Assembly (NCBI GenBank): GCA_004799435.1
Contig: SSMV01000180.1
Coordinates: 1-48,583, forward strand
From: Bradyrhizobium sp.
GTDB lineage: Bacteria; Pseudomonadota; Alphaproteobacteria; Rhizobiales; Beijerinckiaceae
Length of the DNA stretch: 48,583 bases
Direction of reading: 5' to 3'
Positions 8,745-18,463 of the stretch are shown piece by piece. Within the stretch, counting starts at the first letter, position 1, and each line of letters opens with the position of its first letter. The notes beneath the pieces are model-generated. The model searched no databases. It saw only the letters and a program-made list of their open reading frames with translations, and was not told the origin of the DNA. The translations under genes and the position numbers were made by a program.

Positions 8745-8869
8745 GCGCGCCCGCCCCGGCAATTTGCGCTCGTCTGGCGCGCGCCCGACGGCCGTGGTAA
8801 TTGCATGAAAGGCAAGGATAATCGCGCGGCTCAAGCCGCGCGCGCCAAAAAATAAGCGGGAGGATCGCG

Positions 8870-10495
8870 ATGCTCGGGCAGATGCAAGACTGGCCGTTGT
8901 TGATCCATAAGATCATCGATTGCGCCGCCCTTCAGCACCCGCGCCAGGAAGTCGTCAGCCGTCTTGTCGAAGGCCCGATCGTGCGCGCGACTTATGCGCA
9001 GGTGCGCGCCCGCGCCCTGAAGGTCGCCCAGCGACTCGCGCGCGACGGGATCAAGCCCGGCGACCGCGTGGCGACGCTGGCTTGGAACAATCAGCGCCAT
9101 CTCGAAGCCTGGTACGGCGTCGCCGGGCTCGGCGCGATCTGCCACACAGTCAACCCGCGCCTCTTCCCCGAGCAGATCGTCTGGATCATGAACCATGCCG
9201 AGGACAGGATCGCCCTCGTCGATCTGACTTTCGTCCCGCTGCTTGAGGCCATCGCGCCCAAGCTGCCGACGATCGAGCGTTATGTCGTGCTGACCGACGC
9301 CGCCAATATGCCGCCGACCAAGCTGAAAAACGCCATCAGCTACGAGGAATGGATCGGCGACGTCGACGGCGATTTCCGCTGGCCGTCCTTCGACGAGAAC
9401 ACGGCCGCCGGCCTCTGCTACACATCCGGCACCACTGGCAATCCCAAGGGCGTGCTCTATTCGCATCGCTCGAACGTGCTGCACTCCCTCTTCACCAGCG
9501 GCCTCGAAGTCATGGCTATCGGGCCGAGTTCGACGGTCCTGCCGGTCGTGCCGATGTTCCACGCCAATTCCTGGGGCATCGCTTTCACCGCGCCGATGAA
9601 AGGGGCGAAGCTCGTCATGCCGGGCGGCAAGCTCGACGGCGCCTCGATCTACGAACTTCTCGAGACCGAGCAGGTGAGCTTCAGCGCCGCGGTGCCGACG
9701 GTGTGGATGATGCTGCTCGCCTATATGCGCAAGGAGAGCAAGACATTGTCCTCGCTCAAATGCGTCGTCATCGGCGGCTCGGCCTGCCCGCCGGCGATCA
9801 TCAAAGCCTTCGAGGACGACTATGGCGTCGAAGTACGCCACGCCTGGGGCATGACGGAAATGAGCCCGCTGGGCTCCGTCTGCTCGATCAAGCCGACGAC
9901 GCCGATCAAAACGCGCGAGGACGCGCTGGAGGTCAAGAACAAGCAGGGCTGGCCGCCGTTCGGCGTCGAGATGAAGATCGTCGACGACGAGGACAAGCCG
10001 CTGCCCTGGGACGGCGTGCGCTTCGGCCGGCTCAAGGTCGCGGGCGCCGCGGTGGCGAAGCGCTATTTCAAGGAGGAACGCGACTGCGTCGACGCCAGCG
10101 GCTTTTTCGACACCGGCGACGTCGCGACCGTCGATGAGAATGGCTATATGCACATCACCGATCGCGCCAAGGACGTCATCAAGTCGGGCGGCGAATGGAT
10201 TTCCTCGATCGACATCGAGAATCTCGCCGTCGGCCATCCCGATGTCGCCGAAGCCGCAGTGATCGGCATCCGCCATCCCAAATGGGATGAGCGGCCGCTG
10301 CTGATCGTCGTGCCCAAGGAGGGCAAGCAGCCGACGGCGCCGGATGTGCTCGGCTTTCTCGAAGGGCGCATCGCGAAATGGTGGATGCCCGACGACATGC
10401 AAACGGTGAGCGAAATTCCCCACACCGCGACCGGCAAGATCAACAAGCTGAAATTGCGCGAGGCGTTCAAGGACTACCGATTGCCGACCGCCTGA
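8870..10495 (+). CDS. Acyl-CoA synthetase (AlkK-like, ANL superfamily)
   Basis: Cytoplasmic ATP-dependent ligase activating a fatty or related acid to its CoA thioester through an acyl-AMP. ANL motifs are intact: YTSGTTGNPKGVLYSHRS (P-loop A3), HAWGMTEMSPLG (A5), FFDTGDVATVDENGY (A7), TDRAKDVIKSGGEWIS (hinge A8) and the C-terminal lysine in TATGKINKLKLRE. The overall pattern (RLFPEQIVWIMNHAEDR, PMFHANSWG) resembles medium-chain AlkK-type enzymes. Length 541 residues. ATG 8870 follows GGGAGGA. The divergent MarR gene probably controls it. The leader carries a hairpin (8824-8841) and a 16-codon mini-frame. Confidence 0.92.
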   Translation: MLGQMQDWPLLIHKIIDCAALQHPRQEVVSRLVEGPIVRATYAQVRARALKVAQRLARDGIKPGDRVATLAWNNQRHLEAWYGVAGLGAICHTVNPRLFPEQIVWIMNHAEDRIALVDLTFVPLLEAIAPKLPTIERYVVLTDAANMPPTKLKNAISYEEWIGDVDGDFRWPSFDENTAAGLCYTSGTTGNPKGVLYSHRSNVLHSLFTSGLEVMAIGPSSTVLPVVPMFHANSWGIAFTAPMKGAKLVMPGGKLDGASIYELLETEQVSFSAAVPTVWMMLLAYMRKESKTLSSLKCVVIGGSACPPAIIKAFEDDYGVEVRHAWGMTEMSPLGSVCSIKPTTPIKTREDALEVKNKQGWPPFGVEMKIVDDEDKPLPWDGVRFGRLKVAGAAVAKRYFKEERDCVDASGFFDTGDVATVDENGYMHITDRAKDVIKSGGEWISSIDIENLAVGHPDVAEAAVIGIRHPKWDERPLLIVVPKEGKQPTAPDVLGFLEGRIAKWWMPDDMQTVSEIPHTATGKINKLKLREAFKDYRLPTA

Positions 10496-10502
10496 GCCGC
10501 GC

Positions 10503-11369
10503 TCAGCGCAACGGACGGAAACAGTCGAAAGCCGCGCTCAAGGCCGCGGCGAGGAAGGCGTCTGTGTCGGCCTGAGGGTTCGGGCGTGCCGCGATGCGGC
10601 GCGCCGTCGTCACTGCGGCAAAGAATTCCTTGTCGTGCCAGAAGCCGAGTTCAGGCAGAGCCGGCAGCGATTGCAAAGCCGGCGCGGGATAGATCGACAG
10701 ATAGTAATAGGGCTCATCGTAGAAATGATCGCCCGGCGACAGGCCGGCGCCGATATAGGCGGTCTTGTCGCCGCCCGGAATGGCGAAAGACGTCAAAGTC
10801 GCGAGATCGAAATGATGCGGCCAGCATCGCGGCGGCGGCGCTGTAAACCCCCGCTCGAGGATCGCGCCGCGAAGTCTGTCGACCGAGACATTGGCGTTGG
10901 CGAACCAGCCGGCGATTTCGGCGAGCGAGCGTTCGAGGCGCGGGCCGCCGTAATGGCCGCCCTCGGCGAGCGCATGGGTCGGCATGGCGTAGGGCGAAGG
11001 CGCGGCGAGGCCCTTCGGATCGAGACCTTCGGCGCGCAACAGCGCGCTCAGGCGCTCGCCGGCTTCGCGCTCGCCGCCGCCGATAAGGGAAAAAGACGAC
11101 GCTGGACTCTCGACGCCGTCGCGCAATAGCGCCAGCGTCAGATCGTGCAGCCTGAGACCGAGGCGCAGGCCAGGCTGCAGCGGATGCGTGACGAAGCCGT
11201 CGAAGGCGTCATTCCAGGCGAGGCTGGTGTGGCTGTCGTCCGCCTGCGATGGCGCGAAGGCGCGCGCGGCGCGGCCCAGCCATTGCGCCGCATAATGGGC
11301 CTGCAGCCGCGCTTCCGTCAGCGCCGGCAAATCCGGCGAAGGCAGGGGACGCCAAATCGCAGCTACCAT
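10503..11369 (-). CDS. Conserved protein of unknown function
   Basis: A 288-residue cytoplasmic protein without signal peptide or membrane segment. I recall similar unnamed proteins in distant bacteria (for example actinobacteria). Conserved-looking blocks are DDSHTSLAW, SPYAMPTHAL, CWPHHFDLATL, GAGLSPGDHFYDEPYYYLSIYP and GFWHDKEFF. The cluster of His, Asp and aromatic residues (HHFD, DEPYYY, FWH) suggests a metal or small-molecule site, but no function is known to me. Start ATG 11369 has GGAGGGTG seven bases upstream; the frame continues upstream only as a shadow. It ends 7 bases from the convergent acyl-CoA synthetase and is divergent from the Rieske-flavoprotein fusion (138-base gap). Confidence 0.75.
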   Translation of the reverse strand: MVAAIWRPLPSPDLPALTEARLQAHYAAQWLGRAARAFAPSQADDSHTSLAWNDAFDGFVTHPLQPGLRLGLRLHDLTLALLRDGVESPASSFSLIGGGEREAGERLSALLRAEGLDPKGLAAPSPYAMPTHALAEGGHYGGPRLERSLAEIAGWFANANVSVDRLRGAILERGFTAPPPRCWPHHFDLATLTSFAIPGGDKTAYIGAGLSPGDHFYDEPYYYLSIYPAPALQSLPALPELGFWHDKEFFAAVTTARRIAARPNPQADTDAFLAAALSAAFDCFRPLR

Positions 11370-11507
11370 GTTCGCCACCCTCCAGATGAGACCGCCCGGC
11401 GACGCGAGATCGCTAAGCCCGGTAACAAGTCGCCGTGAGGCGGCGTATGTTACCTGCCGAACGCGCAATTTGAGCGACGGCGCGACGACATGGCGGGGGA
11501 AGCGCAG

Positions 11508-12602
11508 ATGAGCGGGCAACCGAACTGGATCGACATCGGCTCGGTCGAAGCGCTCTCGGCCGCGCCGGTGAGCCATGTCACAGCGCAGGGCCATGAGTTT
11601 GCCGTCTCCTTCGTCGACGGCGCCTTCGGCGTCGTGTCGAATGTCTGCAATCACGCCGGCGGCCCGCTCGGCGAAGGCCGGTTGGAGGGCGACTATCTCG
11701 TCTGCCCCTGGCATTATTGGAAATTCCATCGCCGCAGCGGGGTCGGCGAACCGGGTTTCGAGCAGGATTGCGTACCTGGCTATCCGGTCAAGGTCGAGGC
11801 GGGACGCGTGCGCGTCGATGTGGCGAACGCCAGCAAGCGATCGCGCGCGCCCCATGCGCCCCATCCGCTGGCGCGCAAAGTCGAACGGGCGCCCGGCGCA
11901 CTACGACTCGCCGGCATTTCGACCACCGCGATGGACGAAGCCCACCCGCGCTTTTCCGGCTCCGATCATCTGCTCGAGCATGCGCTGCGCGAAGCCGAAT
12001 CGCTCGGCGCGGAGACGCGCCTGATCCGGCTCAACGCGCTGAAATTTCGCGCCTGCGAGGGCTTCTATTCCAAGAGCGCGCGCGCCTGCACCTGGCCGTG
12101 CTCGATCACGCAAATGGACGCCGACGACCAGATGGACCAAGTTTATGAAGCCTTGGTGCACTGGGCCGACGCCGTGATCGTCGCGACGCCGATCCGCTGG
12201 GGGGCGGCCTCCTCGCTCTATTTCAAAATGGCCGAGCGACTGAACTGCGTGCAAAACGCGGTGACGATCCGAAATCAGGTGCTGATCCGCGACAAGGTCG
12301 CCGGTTTCATCATCGTCGGCGGACAGGACAATATTCAATCGGTCGCCGGCCAGATGCTCGGCTTCTACGCCGAACTCGGATTCCTGTTTCCGCAATTTCC
12401 CTACATCGCCCATTCGCGCGGCTGGTCGCATGAGGACATGGAGCGCAATGTCGAGATCGTGCGCGAGTCGCGCGAATTGGCGGAGGGCGCGCAAATGCTG
12501 GCCAAACGCTGCCTCGAACTCGCCGGCGAGCTTGTCGCGCGGGGCGCGGCGCCGACCTCGGTCGAACGCGGCGGCCGCAAGGCCCATCCGATCATGAAAT
12601 GA
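11508..12602 (+). CDS. Rieske [2Fe-2S] domain fused to flavodoxin-like FMN reductase domain
   Basis: Two-domain redox protein of 364 residues. Residues 1-105 form a Rieske ferredoxin with ligands Cys47, His49, Cys66 and His69 (CNHAGG and CPWHYWKFH). After a linker of about 20 residues comes a flavodoxin-fold NAD(P)H-dependent reductase domain starting LRLAGISTT, with a cysteine-containing loop (RACEGFYSKSARACTWPC), VATPIRWGAASS (flavin-binding region) and GGQDNIQSVAGQMLGF. The fusion suggests internal electron transfer between flavin and the 2Fe-2S cluster. The partner oxygenase or acceptor is not in the window. ATG 11508 is chosen for GGGGGAA upstream; ATG 11490 would add six residues. Confidence 0.82.
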   Translation: MSGQPNWIDIGSVEALSAAPVSHVTAQGHEFAVSFVDGAFGVVSNVCNHAGGPLGEGRLEGDYLVCPWHYWKFHRRSGVGEPGFEQDCVPGYPVKVEAGRVRVDVANASKRSRAPHAPHPLARKVERAPGALRLAGISTTAMDEAHPRFSGSDHLLEHALREAESLGAETRLIRLNALKFRACEGFYSKSARACTWPCSITQMDADDQMDQVYEALVHWADAVIVATPIRWGAASSLYFKMAERLNCVQNAVTIRNQVLIRDKVAGFIIVGGQDNIQSVAGQMLGFYAELGFLFPQFPYIAHSRGWSHEDMERNVEIVRESRELAEGAQMLAKRCLELAGELVARGAAPTSVERGGRKAHPIMK

Positions 12603-12630
12603 GCGGAGCGCCGCCCTATCGGGTTTGTAG

Positions 12631-12659
12631 TTGCAATGCGCCGCGCGTAGGCCTATATG
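12631..12659 (+). promoter_or_regulatory. Probable promoter of the rimP-nusA-infB operon
   Basis: TTGCAA (12631-12636) and TATATG (12654-12659), separated by 17 bases, form a good sigma-70-type promoter. It would start transcription near 12667, about 45 bases before the terminator-shaped leader element and 95 before the rimP start. Confidence 0.6.
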
Positions 12660-12713
12660 GCGCTTAAGAGAGTTCTCATAGCTCCTGATCGGCGACGGTT
12701 AGGAGAGATTTTG

Positions 12714-12746
12714 AGAGTGGGCCCCGGCCGGGACCCGCTCTTTTTT
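12714..12746 (+). terminator. rimP leader attenuator (intrinsic terminator shape)
   Basis: Twelve-pair stem from 12714-12725 to 12730-12741 (one G-U pair, one mismatch), GGCC loop, then six T residues at 12741-12746, ending 15 bases before the rimP start. It lies inside the leader, between a good promoter and the first gene. It therefore must be read through for expression and looks like an attenuator. The operon encodes NusA, a factor that modulates such terminators, so feedback is plausible. I recall attenuator-type leaders being proposed upstream of rimP in other proteobacteria. Confidence 0.75.
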
Positions 12747-12761
12747 ATTGCCGCAGGACCC

Positions 12762-13427
12762 ATGGGCCAAAGCTCCGCCCCGCAGGTTTTCGCCCCAGAC
12801 GCTTCGGCGCTTCAGGACGGGCTCGACGAGCCGCGTCTGATCGCCGAGCACGGGCTCGCGCAGCGCATCGGCCGCGCCGCCGAGTCGGCGTTGCGCGGTC
12901 TCGGCCTGCGCCTGGTGCGGGTCAAGGTTTCCGCGTCGCAAAACGCGACCGTGCAGATCATGGCCGAGCGGCCCGACGGGATCATGACCATCGAGGATTG
13001 TGAACGCGCCAGCGACGCTCTGTCGCCCTTGTTCGATCTCGAGGAGCCGGTGCAGGGCGCCTATCGGCTGGAAATTTCCTCGCCCGGCATCGACCGACCG
13101 CTGGCGCGGCTCTCGGATTTTCGCCGGGCGCTCGGCTGCGAAGCCAAGATCGAGATGGCGGTCCCCGTCGCCGGCCGCAAACGCTTTCGCGGCGTCATCG
13201 AAGCGGTGGATGTCGAGGACGGCCGGCAAATCGCCCAACTGCGCCTGCCCGCCGATGAGGCGGGCGAGGCGGCGAGCGTCGCGCTGTCGATCGCCGATAT
13301 GAGCGAAGCGCGACTGGTGTTGACCGACGATCTGATCCGCGCCGCGCTGCGGCGGGAGAAGGCGGCGAAGAAAGAAGCCAAGGCGAATAAACGACCCGCG
13401 CCCAAACCGCGCGGCAAAACCACTTAG
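12762..13427 (+). CDS. rimP: Ribosome maturation factor RimP
   Basis: Assists 30S subunit maturation by binding S12-containing precursors. The N-terminal domain has [22 protein letters not shown] and the family signature [14 protein letters not shown]. The C-terminal Sm-like domain contains the [13 protein letters not shown] and FRGVIEAVD strands, followed by a lysine-rich tail of about 25 residues, common in Rhizobiales. I place the start at ATG 12762 (221 residues). The longer frame from 12657 would translate through the terminator hairpin and is rejected. First gene of the rimP-nusA-ylxR-infB-rbfA-truB operon. Confidence 0.92.
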   Translation: MGQSSAPQVFAPDASALQDGLDEPRLIAEHGLAQRIGRAAESALRGLGLRLVRVKVSASQNATVQIMAERPDGIMTIEDCERASDALSPLFDLEEPVQGAYRLEISSPGIDRPLARLSDFRRALGCEAKIEMAVPVAGRKRFRGVIEAVDVEDGRQIAQLRLPADEAGEAASVALSIADMSEARLVLTDDLIRAALRREKAAKKEAKANKRPAPKPRGKTT

Positions 13428-13442
13428 GAACGAATGCTGCGA

Positions 13443-13463
13443 CCCCGGCGACGAAAGCCGGGG
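13443..13463. repeat. Palindromic hairpin between rimP and nusA
   Basis: CCCCGGC, seven-base loop, GCCGGGG. It is the type of short intergenic GC palindrome scattered through Rhizobiales genomes. It lies 22 bases before nusA and just upstream of its ribosome site (AAGGAGAAAACA), so it might also shape mRNA processing between the two genes. Confidence 0.4.
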
Positions 13464-13484
13464 CCAGAGGCGAAGGAGAAAACA

Positions 13485-15095
13485 ATGGCCGTCAGCGCCA
13501 ATAGACTCGAGCTCTTGCAGATCGTCGACGCCGTCGCGCGCGAAAAATCGATCGACCGCTCGATCGTGCTCGCCTCCATGGAGGATGCGATGCAAAAGGC
13601 GGCGCGCTCCCGCTACGGTCAGGAGACGGAGGTCCGGGCCGAGATCAACCCCAAGACCGGCGAGATTCGCTTTTCGCGCCTGCTGCTGGTCGTCGATTCG
13701 GTCGAGAACGAGGCGACGCAGATCACGCTGACCGAGGCGCAGAAGAAAAACCCGTCGGCGCAGATCGGCGACTGGATCGCCGAATCGCTGCCGCCCTTCG
13801 ATTTCGGCCGCATTCCGGCCCAGGCCTCCAAGCAGGTGCTGGTGCAGAAGATCCGTGAGGCCGAGCGCGACAAGCAATATGACGTCTTCAAGGATCGCAT
13901 CGGCGAGATCATCAACGGCCAGGTCAAGCGCGTCGAATATGGCAATGTCGTCGTCGATCTCGGCGGCGCCGGCGGCGAGGCGGTGGTGCGGCGCGACGAA
14001 TTGATCCCGCGCGAAATGTTCCGCCCCGGCGACCGGTTGCGCGCCTATGTCTATGACGTGCGACGCGAGGCGCGCGGCCCGCAGATTTTCCTCTCCCGCA
14101 CCCATCCGCAATTCACCGCCAAGCTCTTCGCCCAGGAAGTGCCGGAAATTTACGACGGCATTGTCGAGGTGAAGGCGGTGGCGCGCGATCCCGGTTCGCG
14201 CGCCAAGATCGCGGTCGTCTCCAATGATTCCTCGATCGATCCTGTCGGCGCCTGCGTCGGCATGCGCGGCTCGCGCGTGCAGGCGGTGGTCAATGAGATG
14301 CAGGGCGAGAAGATCGACATCATCCCCTGGAGCGTCGACGCCGCGACATTCATCGTCAACGCGCTGCAGCCGGCCGAAGTGATGAAAGTCGTGCTCGACG
14401 AGGACTCGACCCGCATCGAGGTCGTGGTGCCCGACGATCAATTGTCGCTGGCGATCGGTCGGCGCGGCCAGAACGTGCGCCTCGCCTCGCAGCTCACCGG
14501 CTGGGATATCGACATCCTCACCGAGGCCGAGGAATCCGAGCGGCGTCAGAAGGAATTCGCCGAACGCACCGCCGCCTTCATGGCGGCGCTCGATGTCGAC
14601 GAGACGGTGGCCCAATTGCTCGCCTCCGAAGGTTTCCGCACCGTCGAGGAAATCGCCTATGTCGAGCCGCACGAACTGGCTTCGATCGAGGGCTTCGACG
14701 CCGAGACGGCCGGGGAAATCCAATCGCGCGCCCTTGCCCATCTCGCCCGCATCGAGACCGAGCATGACGACGCGCGCAAGGCGCTGGGCGTCGCCGACGA
14801 ACTCAAGGAAATCGACGGGATCACCACGCCGATGCTGGTCAAGCTGGGCCAGAACGGGGTCCAGACCATCGAGGATCTGGCCGGCTGCGCCAGCGACGAT
14901 CTGATCGGCTGGAGCGAACGCACTGACGCCGGCGAAAAGAAGTTCACCGGCTATCTCAGCGAATTCGGTCTGTCGCGCGAACAGGCCGACGCCCTGATCA
15001 TGGCGGCGCGGGTGCGCGCCGGCTGGGTCGAGGCGAAACCCGAGACGCCAGAAGGCGAAACGGCCGAGCCGGCCGATGCGCCGCCGGCGGCGTAA
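13485..15095 (+). CDS. nusA: Transcription termination/antitermination factor NusA
   Basis: RNA polymerase-associated factor controlling pausing, termination and antitermination. Domain order: N-terminal polymerase-binding domain (residues 1-125), S1 domain (about 130-200, [17 protein letters not shown]), KH1 and KH2 ([43 protein letters not shown]), then two acidic helix-hairpin-helix repeats in the C-terminal 170 residues. The last follow [18 protein letters not shown] and [17 protein letters not shown]. Length 536, usual for alphaproteobacteria. ATG 13485 follows AAGGAGAAAACA. Together with rimP it may regulate the operon through the leader terminator. Confidence 0.97.
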   Translation: MAVSANRLELLQIVDAVAREKSIDRSIVLASMEDAMQKAARSRYGQETEVRAEINPKTGEIRFSRLLLVVDSVENEATQITLTEAQKKNPSAQIGDWIAESLPPFDFGRIPAQASKQVLVQKIREAERDKQYDVFKDRIGEIINGQVKRVEYGNVVVDLGGAGGEAVVRRDELIPREMFRPGDRLRAYVYDVRREARGPQIFLSRTHPQFTAKLFAQEVPEIYDGIVEVKAVARDPGSRAKIAVVSNDSSIDPVGACVGMRGSRVQAVVNEMQGEKIDIIPWSVDAATFIVNALQPAEVMKVVLDEDSTRIEVVVPDDQLSLAIGRRGQNVRLASQLTGWDIDILTEAEESERRQKEFAERTAAFMAALDVDETVAQLLASEGFRTVEEIAYVEPHELASIEGFDAETAGEIQSRALAHLARIETEHDDARKALGVADELKEIDGITTPMLVKLGQNGVQTIEDLAGCASDDLIGWSERTDAGEKKFTGYLSEFGLSREQADALIMAARVRAGWVEAKPETPEGETAEPADAPPAA

Positions 15096-15115
15096 GGCTG
15101 GAGGCCAGGACGCGA

Positions 15116-15787
15116 TTGGGCAAAGCCGAGGCGGCCGAGGAAAGCGGGTCCGAGCGCACCTGCATCGTCACCGGGTGGAAGGGACCGCCGGCGGAGATGC
15201 TGCGTTTCGCCCTCTCGGGAGAGGGCGAGGTCGCCCCCGACATTCGCCGCCGCCTGCCCGGCCGCGGCGTCTGGACGAGGCTTGACGCGGCGACGGTTCG
15301 TCAGGCGGCGGCCAAACAGGCCTTCGCCCGCGCCTTCCGGGCGCCCGCCAAAGCGGCGCCGGATCTGGCCGAGACGGTCGACCGTCTGCTTGAGGACGAC
15401 GCGTTGCAGTTTCTGTCGATGGTTAACAAGGCCGGCCAGGTCGTCGCCGGCGCCTTCAAGGTCGAGGGGGCGATCGGCGCCGGCACGGTGATCGGCCTCA
15501 TTCAGGCGAGCGACGGCGCCCCCGACGGCGCGCAGAAGACCGAACGCCTGCTGCGCGCGCGGCTTGGCGAAGCGGCCGAAACGGTGAGCCGAATAAATAT
15601 CTTCGCCTCGCGCCAATTGGATTTGGCGTTGGGGAGGTCAAATGTGATACATGCAGCCCTCACGACGGGCGAGGTCAGCAAGGCTTTTCTCGCAAGGGCC
15701 GAGCGGTTGAAGCAGTTTCGGACGGGCGGCGCAGCGCAGACGGCTGCGTCCGTCGGCTTTGACGCGAGCGAGACCCCGTCGGGTTAA
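15116..15787 (+). CDS. YlxR (DUF448) / L7Ae-like RNA-binding protein
   Basis: Nucleic-acid-binding protein always found between nusA and infB. The N-terminal YlxR domain reads RTCIVTGWKGPPAEMLRFAL and PGRGVWTRLDAATVRQAAAKQAFARAF. The second half (about 85-190) is the L7Ae/L30e-like domain with ALQFLSMVNKAGQVVAGAFKVE and KAFLARAERLKQF. Length 223 residues. The start is TTG 15116 with GGAGGCCAGGA upstream; no ATG is available before the conserved part, so start confidence is moderate. Role is inferred: RNA binding in ribosome biogenesis or operon control. nusA ends 20 bases upstream; infB begins 36 bases downstream. Confidence 0.85.
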   Translation: MGKAEAAEESGSERTCIVTGWKGPPAEMLRFALSGEGEVAPDIRRRLPGRGVWTRLDAATVRQAAAKQAFARAFRAPAKAAPDLAETVDRLLEDDALQFLSMVNKAGQVVAGAFKVEGAIGAGTVIGLIQASDGAPDGAQKTERLLRARLGEAAETVSRINIFASRQLDLALGRSNVIHAALTTGEVSKAFLARAERLKQFRTGGAAQTAASVGFDASETPSG

Positions 15788-15823
15788 TGCAACGAATGAC
15801 GCGTTGGGATTCCAGGAATACGA

Positions 15824-18463
15824 ATGAGTGACACCAATAACAGCGGCGACAAGTCCTTGAGCGCCAATCCGCCGCCCAAGGCGACGCTGCATTTGAAGCG
15901 GCCGGTCGAACAGGGGACCGTGCGCCAGAGTTTCTCCCATGGCCGCAGCAAGGCGGTCGTGGTCGAGAAGGTCAAGCGCCGCGTCCTCGGACCCGGCGAG
16001 GCGCCGACGCGCGAAGCCGCTCCCGTGGTCAAGGCGGCCCCGGCCGCGCCGGCAGTTGCGGCAGCGCCTGCGACCGCCGCCCCGGCAGTCGCGCCGCGCG
16101 GACCGACCACCGTTGCGCCGCCCAAGACCGGCGTCGTTCTGCGCACCCTCACCGAGGAACAGGTTGAGGCGCGGGCGCGGGCGCTGATCGACGCGCGGGC
16201 GCGCGAAGAGGAAGACCGCCGACAGCAGGAATCCGACGCCGCGGCGCGGCGCGACCGCGAAACGCGCGAGCGGACGGAGCGCGAGGCGGCCGATGGCCGT
16301 CGTCGCGAGGAGGAAACTCGCCGGGCTCAGGACGCCGCGTTCCGGCGTCAATCGGAAGACGAGGCGCGCCGGCGCTTGGGCGGGGGGGAACCCTCGGCCA
16401 GCCCCGCCGTCACCTTGCCGCGCAGCCCGGGCCTCGCCGTCGCGGGAGCGACCGCGCGCATCGGCGGCGAAGCGGAAGAGACGCGCCGTCCGGGGTCGCC
16501 GCGACTGTCGGTGCTGACGCCTGCGGTGAAGACGCTCGTGCCGACGCCGCGTCCGACGCGCGGCGCCGAGCCGCGCAATCGCGGCCGTCTCACGGTCGCC
16601 AGCGCCACCTCCGGTGAGGACGAGCGCACGCGTTCGGTCGCCGCCTTCCGACGTCGCACCCAGCGGCTGAAGGGCCACGGCGCGCAGGAAGCCAAAGAGA
16701 AAATCGCCCGCGAGATCATCCTGCCCGAGACGATCACCATCCAGGAACTCGCCAACCGCATGTCGGAGCGCGCCGTCGACGTCATCAAGCTCCTGATGCG
16801 TCAGGGCCGTATGGTGACGCTGACCGACACGCTCGACGCCGACACGGCGCAGTTGATCGCCGAGGAAATGGGCCACGCGGTCAAGCGCGTCGCCGAATCC
16901 GACGTCGAAGAAGGCCTGTTCGACACGTCCAAGGACGAAAGCGCCGCGCCGCGGCCGCCGATCGTCACCATCATGGGCCATGTCGACCACGGCAAGACCT
17001 CGCTGCTCGACGCCATTCGCCACGCCAATGTCGTGGCCGGCGAAGCGGGCGGCATCACCCAGCATATCGGCGCCTACCAGGTCACCGCGCCCGGCGGCCA
17101 GAAGATCACCTTCATCGACACGCCCGGCCACGCGGCCTTCACCGCCATGCGCGCGCGCGGCGCGAAGGTTACCGACATTGTCGTGCTCGTGGTGGCGGCC
17201 GACGATGGCGTGATGCCGCAGACGATCGAAGCAATCCGCCACGCCAAGGCGGCTAACGCGCCGATCATCGTGGCGATCAACAAGATCGACAAGCCGGATG
17301 GACAGCCGCAGCGCGTGATGCAGGAACTGCTGCAGCACGACGTGCAGGTCGAGGCTTTCGGCGGCGAAACGCTGGCGGTCGAAGTCTCGGCGACCAAGGG
17401 GATCAATCTCGACAAGCTGCTCGAGGCGATCGCGCTGCAAGCTGAATTGCTCAATCTCTCCGCCGATCCCGACCGCAGCGCCGAAGGCACCGTGGTCGAG
17501 GCGCGGCTCGATCGTGGTCGCGGCCCGGTCGCTTCCGTGCTGGTGCAGCGCGGCACGTTGCGGGTCGGCGCCCTGGTCGTCGCCGGTTCGCAATGGGGCC
17601 GCGTGCGTGCGCTCGTCAATGACAAGGGCGAGTCGATCGAAGAGGCCGGCCCGTCGATGCCGGTCGAAGTGCTTGGTTTTTCCGGCGCGCCGGACGCGGG
17701 CGACCGCGTCGCGGTGGTCGAGACCGAAGCGCGCGCCAGAGAGATCACCGAATATCGCGAGCGTCAGCGGCGCGAGAACCTCGCCGCGCGCGGCCAATCC
17801 GTGCGCACCTCGCTCAGCGACATGATGAGCAACATCAAGACGCAGGGCCGCAAGGAGCTGCCGATCGTCATCAAGGGCGATGTCCAGGGTTCGGTTGAGG
17901 CGATCTCCAGCGCGCTGGAGAAACTCGGCACCGACGAAGTGGGCGCGCGGGTGATCCACGCCGGCGCCGGCGGCGTCACCGAGTCCGACGTCACGCTGGC
18001 CGAGGCCTCGAAGGCCGTCATCCTCGGCTTCAACGTGCGCGCGCATAAGGAAGCGCGCGAACTGGCCGAACGCCAGGGCATCGAAATCCGCTATTACAAC
18101 ATCATCTACAATCTCGTCGACGACGTGAAGGCGGCGATGTCCGGCCTGCTCGCGCCGACGCTGCGCGAGACCATGCTCGGCAACGCCCAGATCCTCGAGG
18201 TCTTCAACATTTCCAAGGTTGGCAATGTCGCCGGTTGCCGCGTCACCGACGGCGTGGTCCAGCGCGGCGCTCACGTTCGGCTCATTCGCGACAATGTCGT
18301 CGTCCACGAAGGCAAGCTGTCGACGCTCAAGCGCTTCAAGGACGAAGTCACGGTCGTCCAGGCCGGTCAGGAATGCGGCATGGCCTTCGAGAACTATCAG
18401 GACATGCGCGTCGGCGACGTTATCGAATGCTACAACGTCGAGGAAATTCGCCGCACGCTGTGA
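15824..18463 (+). CDS. infB: Translation initiation factor IF-2
   Basis: GTPase that places initiator fMet-tRNA on the 30S subunit and promotes subunit joining. The first 310 residues are a low-complexity Ala/Pro/Arg/Glu-rich region (including a long charged coil from about 120 to 190). IF2_N follows with [24 protein letters not shown]. The G domain shows GHVDHGKTS (G1), [10 protein letters not shown] (G2), DTPGHAAF (G3), NKIDKPDG (G4) and SATKG (G5). Domains II-IV follow, ending in [23 protein letters not shown]. Length 879 is normal for the lineage. The C2 subdomain that binds fMet-tRNA is intact. Confidence 0.98.
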   Translation: MSDTNNSGDKSLSANPPPKATLHLKRPVEQGTVRQSFSHGRSKAVVVEKVKRRVLGPGEAPTREAAPVVKAAPAAPAVAAAPATAAPAVAPRGPTTVAPPKTGVVLRTLTEEQVEARARALIDARAREEEDRRQQESDAAARRDRETRERTEREAADGRRREEETRRAQDAAFRRQSEDEARRRLGGGEPSASPAVTLPRSPGLAVAGATARIGGEAEETRRPGSPRLSVLTPAVKTLVPTPRPTRGAEPRNRGRLTVASATSGEDERTRSVAAFRRRTQRLKGHGAQEAKEKIAREIILPETITIQELANRMSERAVDVIKLLMRQGRMVTLTDTLDADTAQLIAEEMGHAVKRVAESDVEEGLFDTSKDESAAPRPPIVTIMGHVDHGKTSLLDAIRHANVVAGEAGGITQHIGAYQVTAPGGQKITFIDTPGHAAFTAMRARGAKVTDIVVLVVAADDGVMPQTIEAIRHAKAANAPIIVAINKIDKPDGQPQRVMQELLQHDVQVEAFGGETLAVEVSATKGINLDKLLEAIALQAELLNLSADPDRSAEGTVVEARLDRGRGPVASVLVQRGTLRVGALVVAGSQWGRVRALVNDKGESIEEAGPSMPVEVLGFSGAPDAGDRVAVVETEARAREITEYRERQRRENLAARGQSVRTSLSDMMSNIKTQGRKELPIVIKGDVQGSVEAISSALEKLGTDEVGARVIHAGAGGVTESDVTLAEASKAVILGFNVRAHKEARELAERQGIEIRYYNIIYNLVDDVKAAMSGLLAPTLRETMLGNAQILEVFNISKVGNVAGCRVTDGVVQRGAHVRLIRDNVVVHEGKLSTLKRFKDEVTVVQAGQECGMAFENYQDMRVGDVIECYNVEEIRRTL

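Noticed and set aside
8831-10423. A 530-codon frame antisense to the acyl-CoA synthetase
   Set aside because: No motifs and no start site; the sense strand holds every ANL motif.
12657-12761. N-terminal extension of RimP from ATG 12657
   Set aside because: It would translate through a 12-pair terminator hairpin and T-run and adds no family sequence; the ATG also lies inside the likely -10 box.
12699-14765. A 688-codon open frame antisense to rimP and nusA
   Set aside because: Same antisense shadow; no recognisable domain, and the sense strand encodes well-known proteins.
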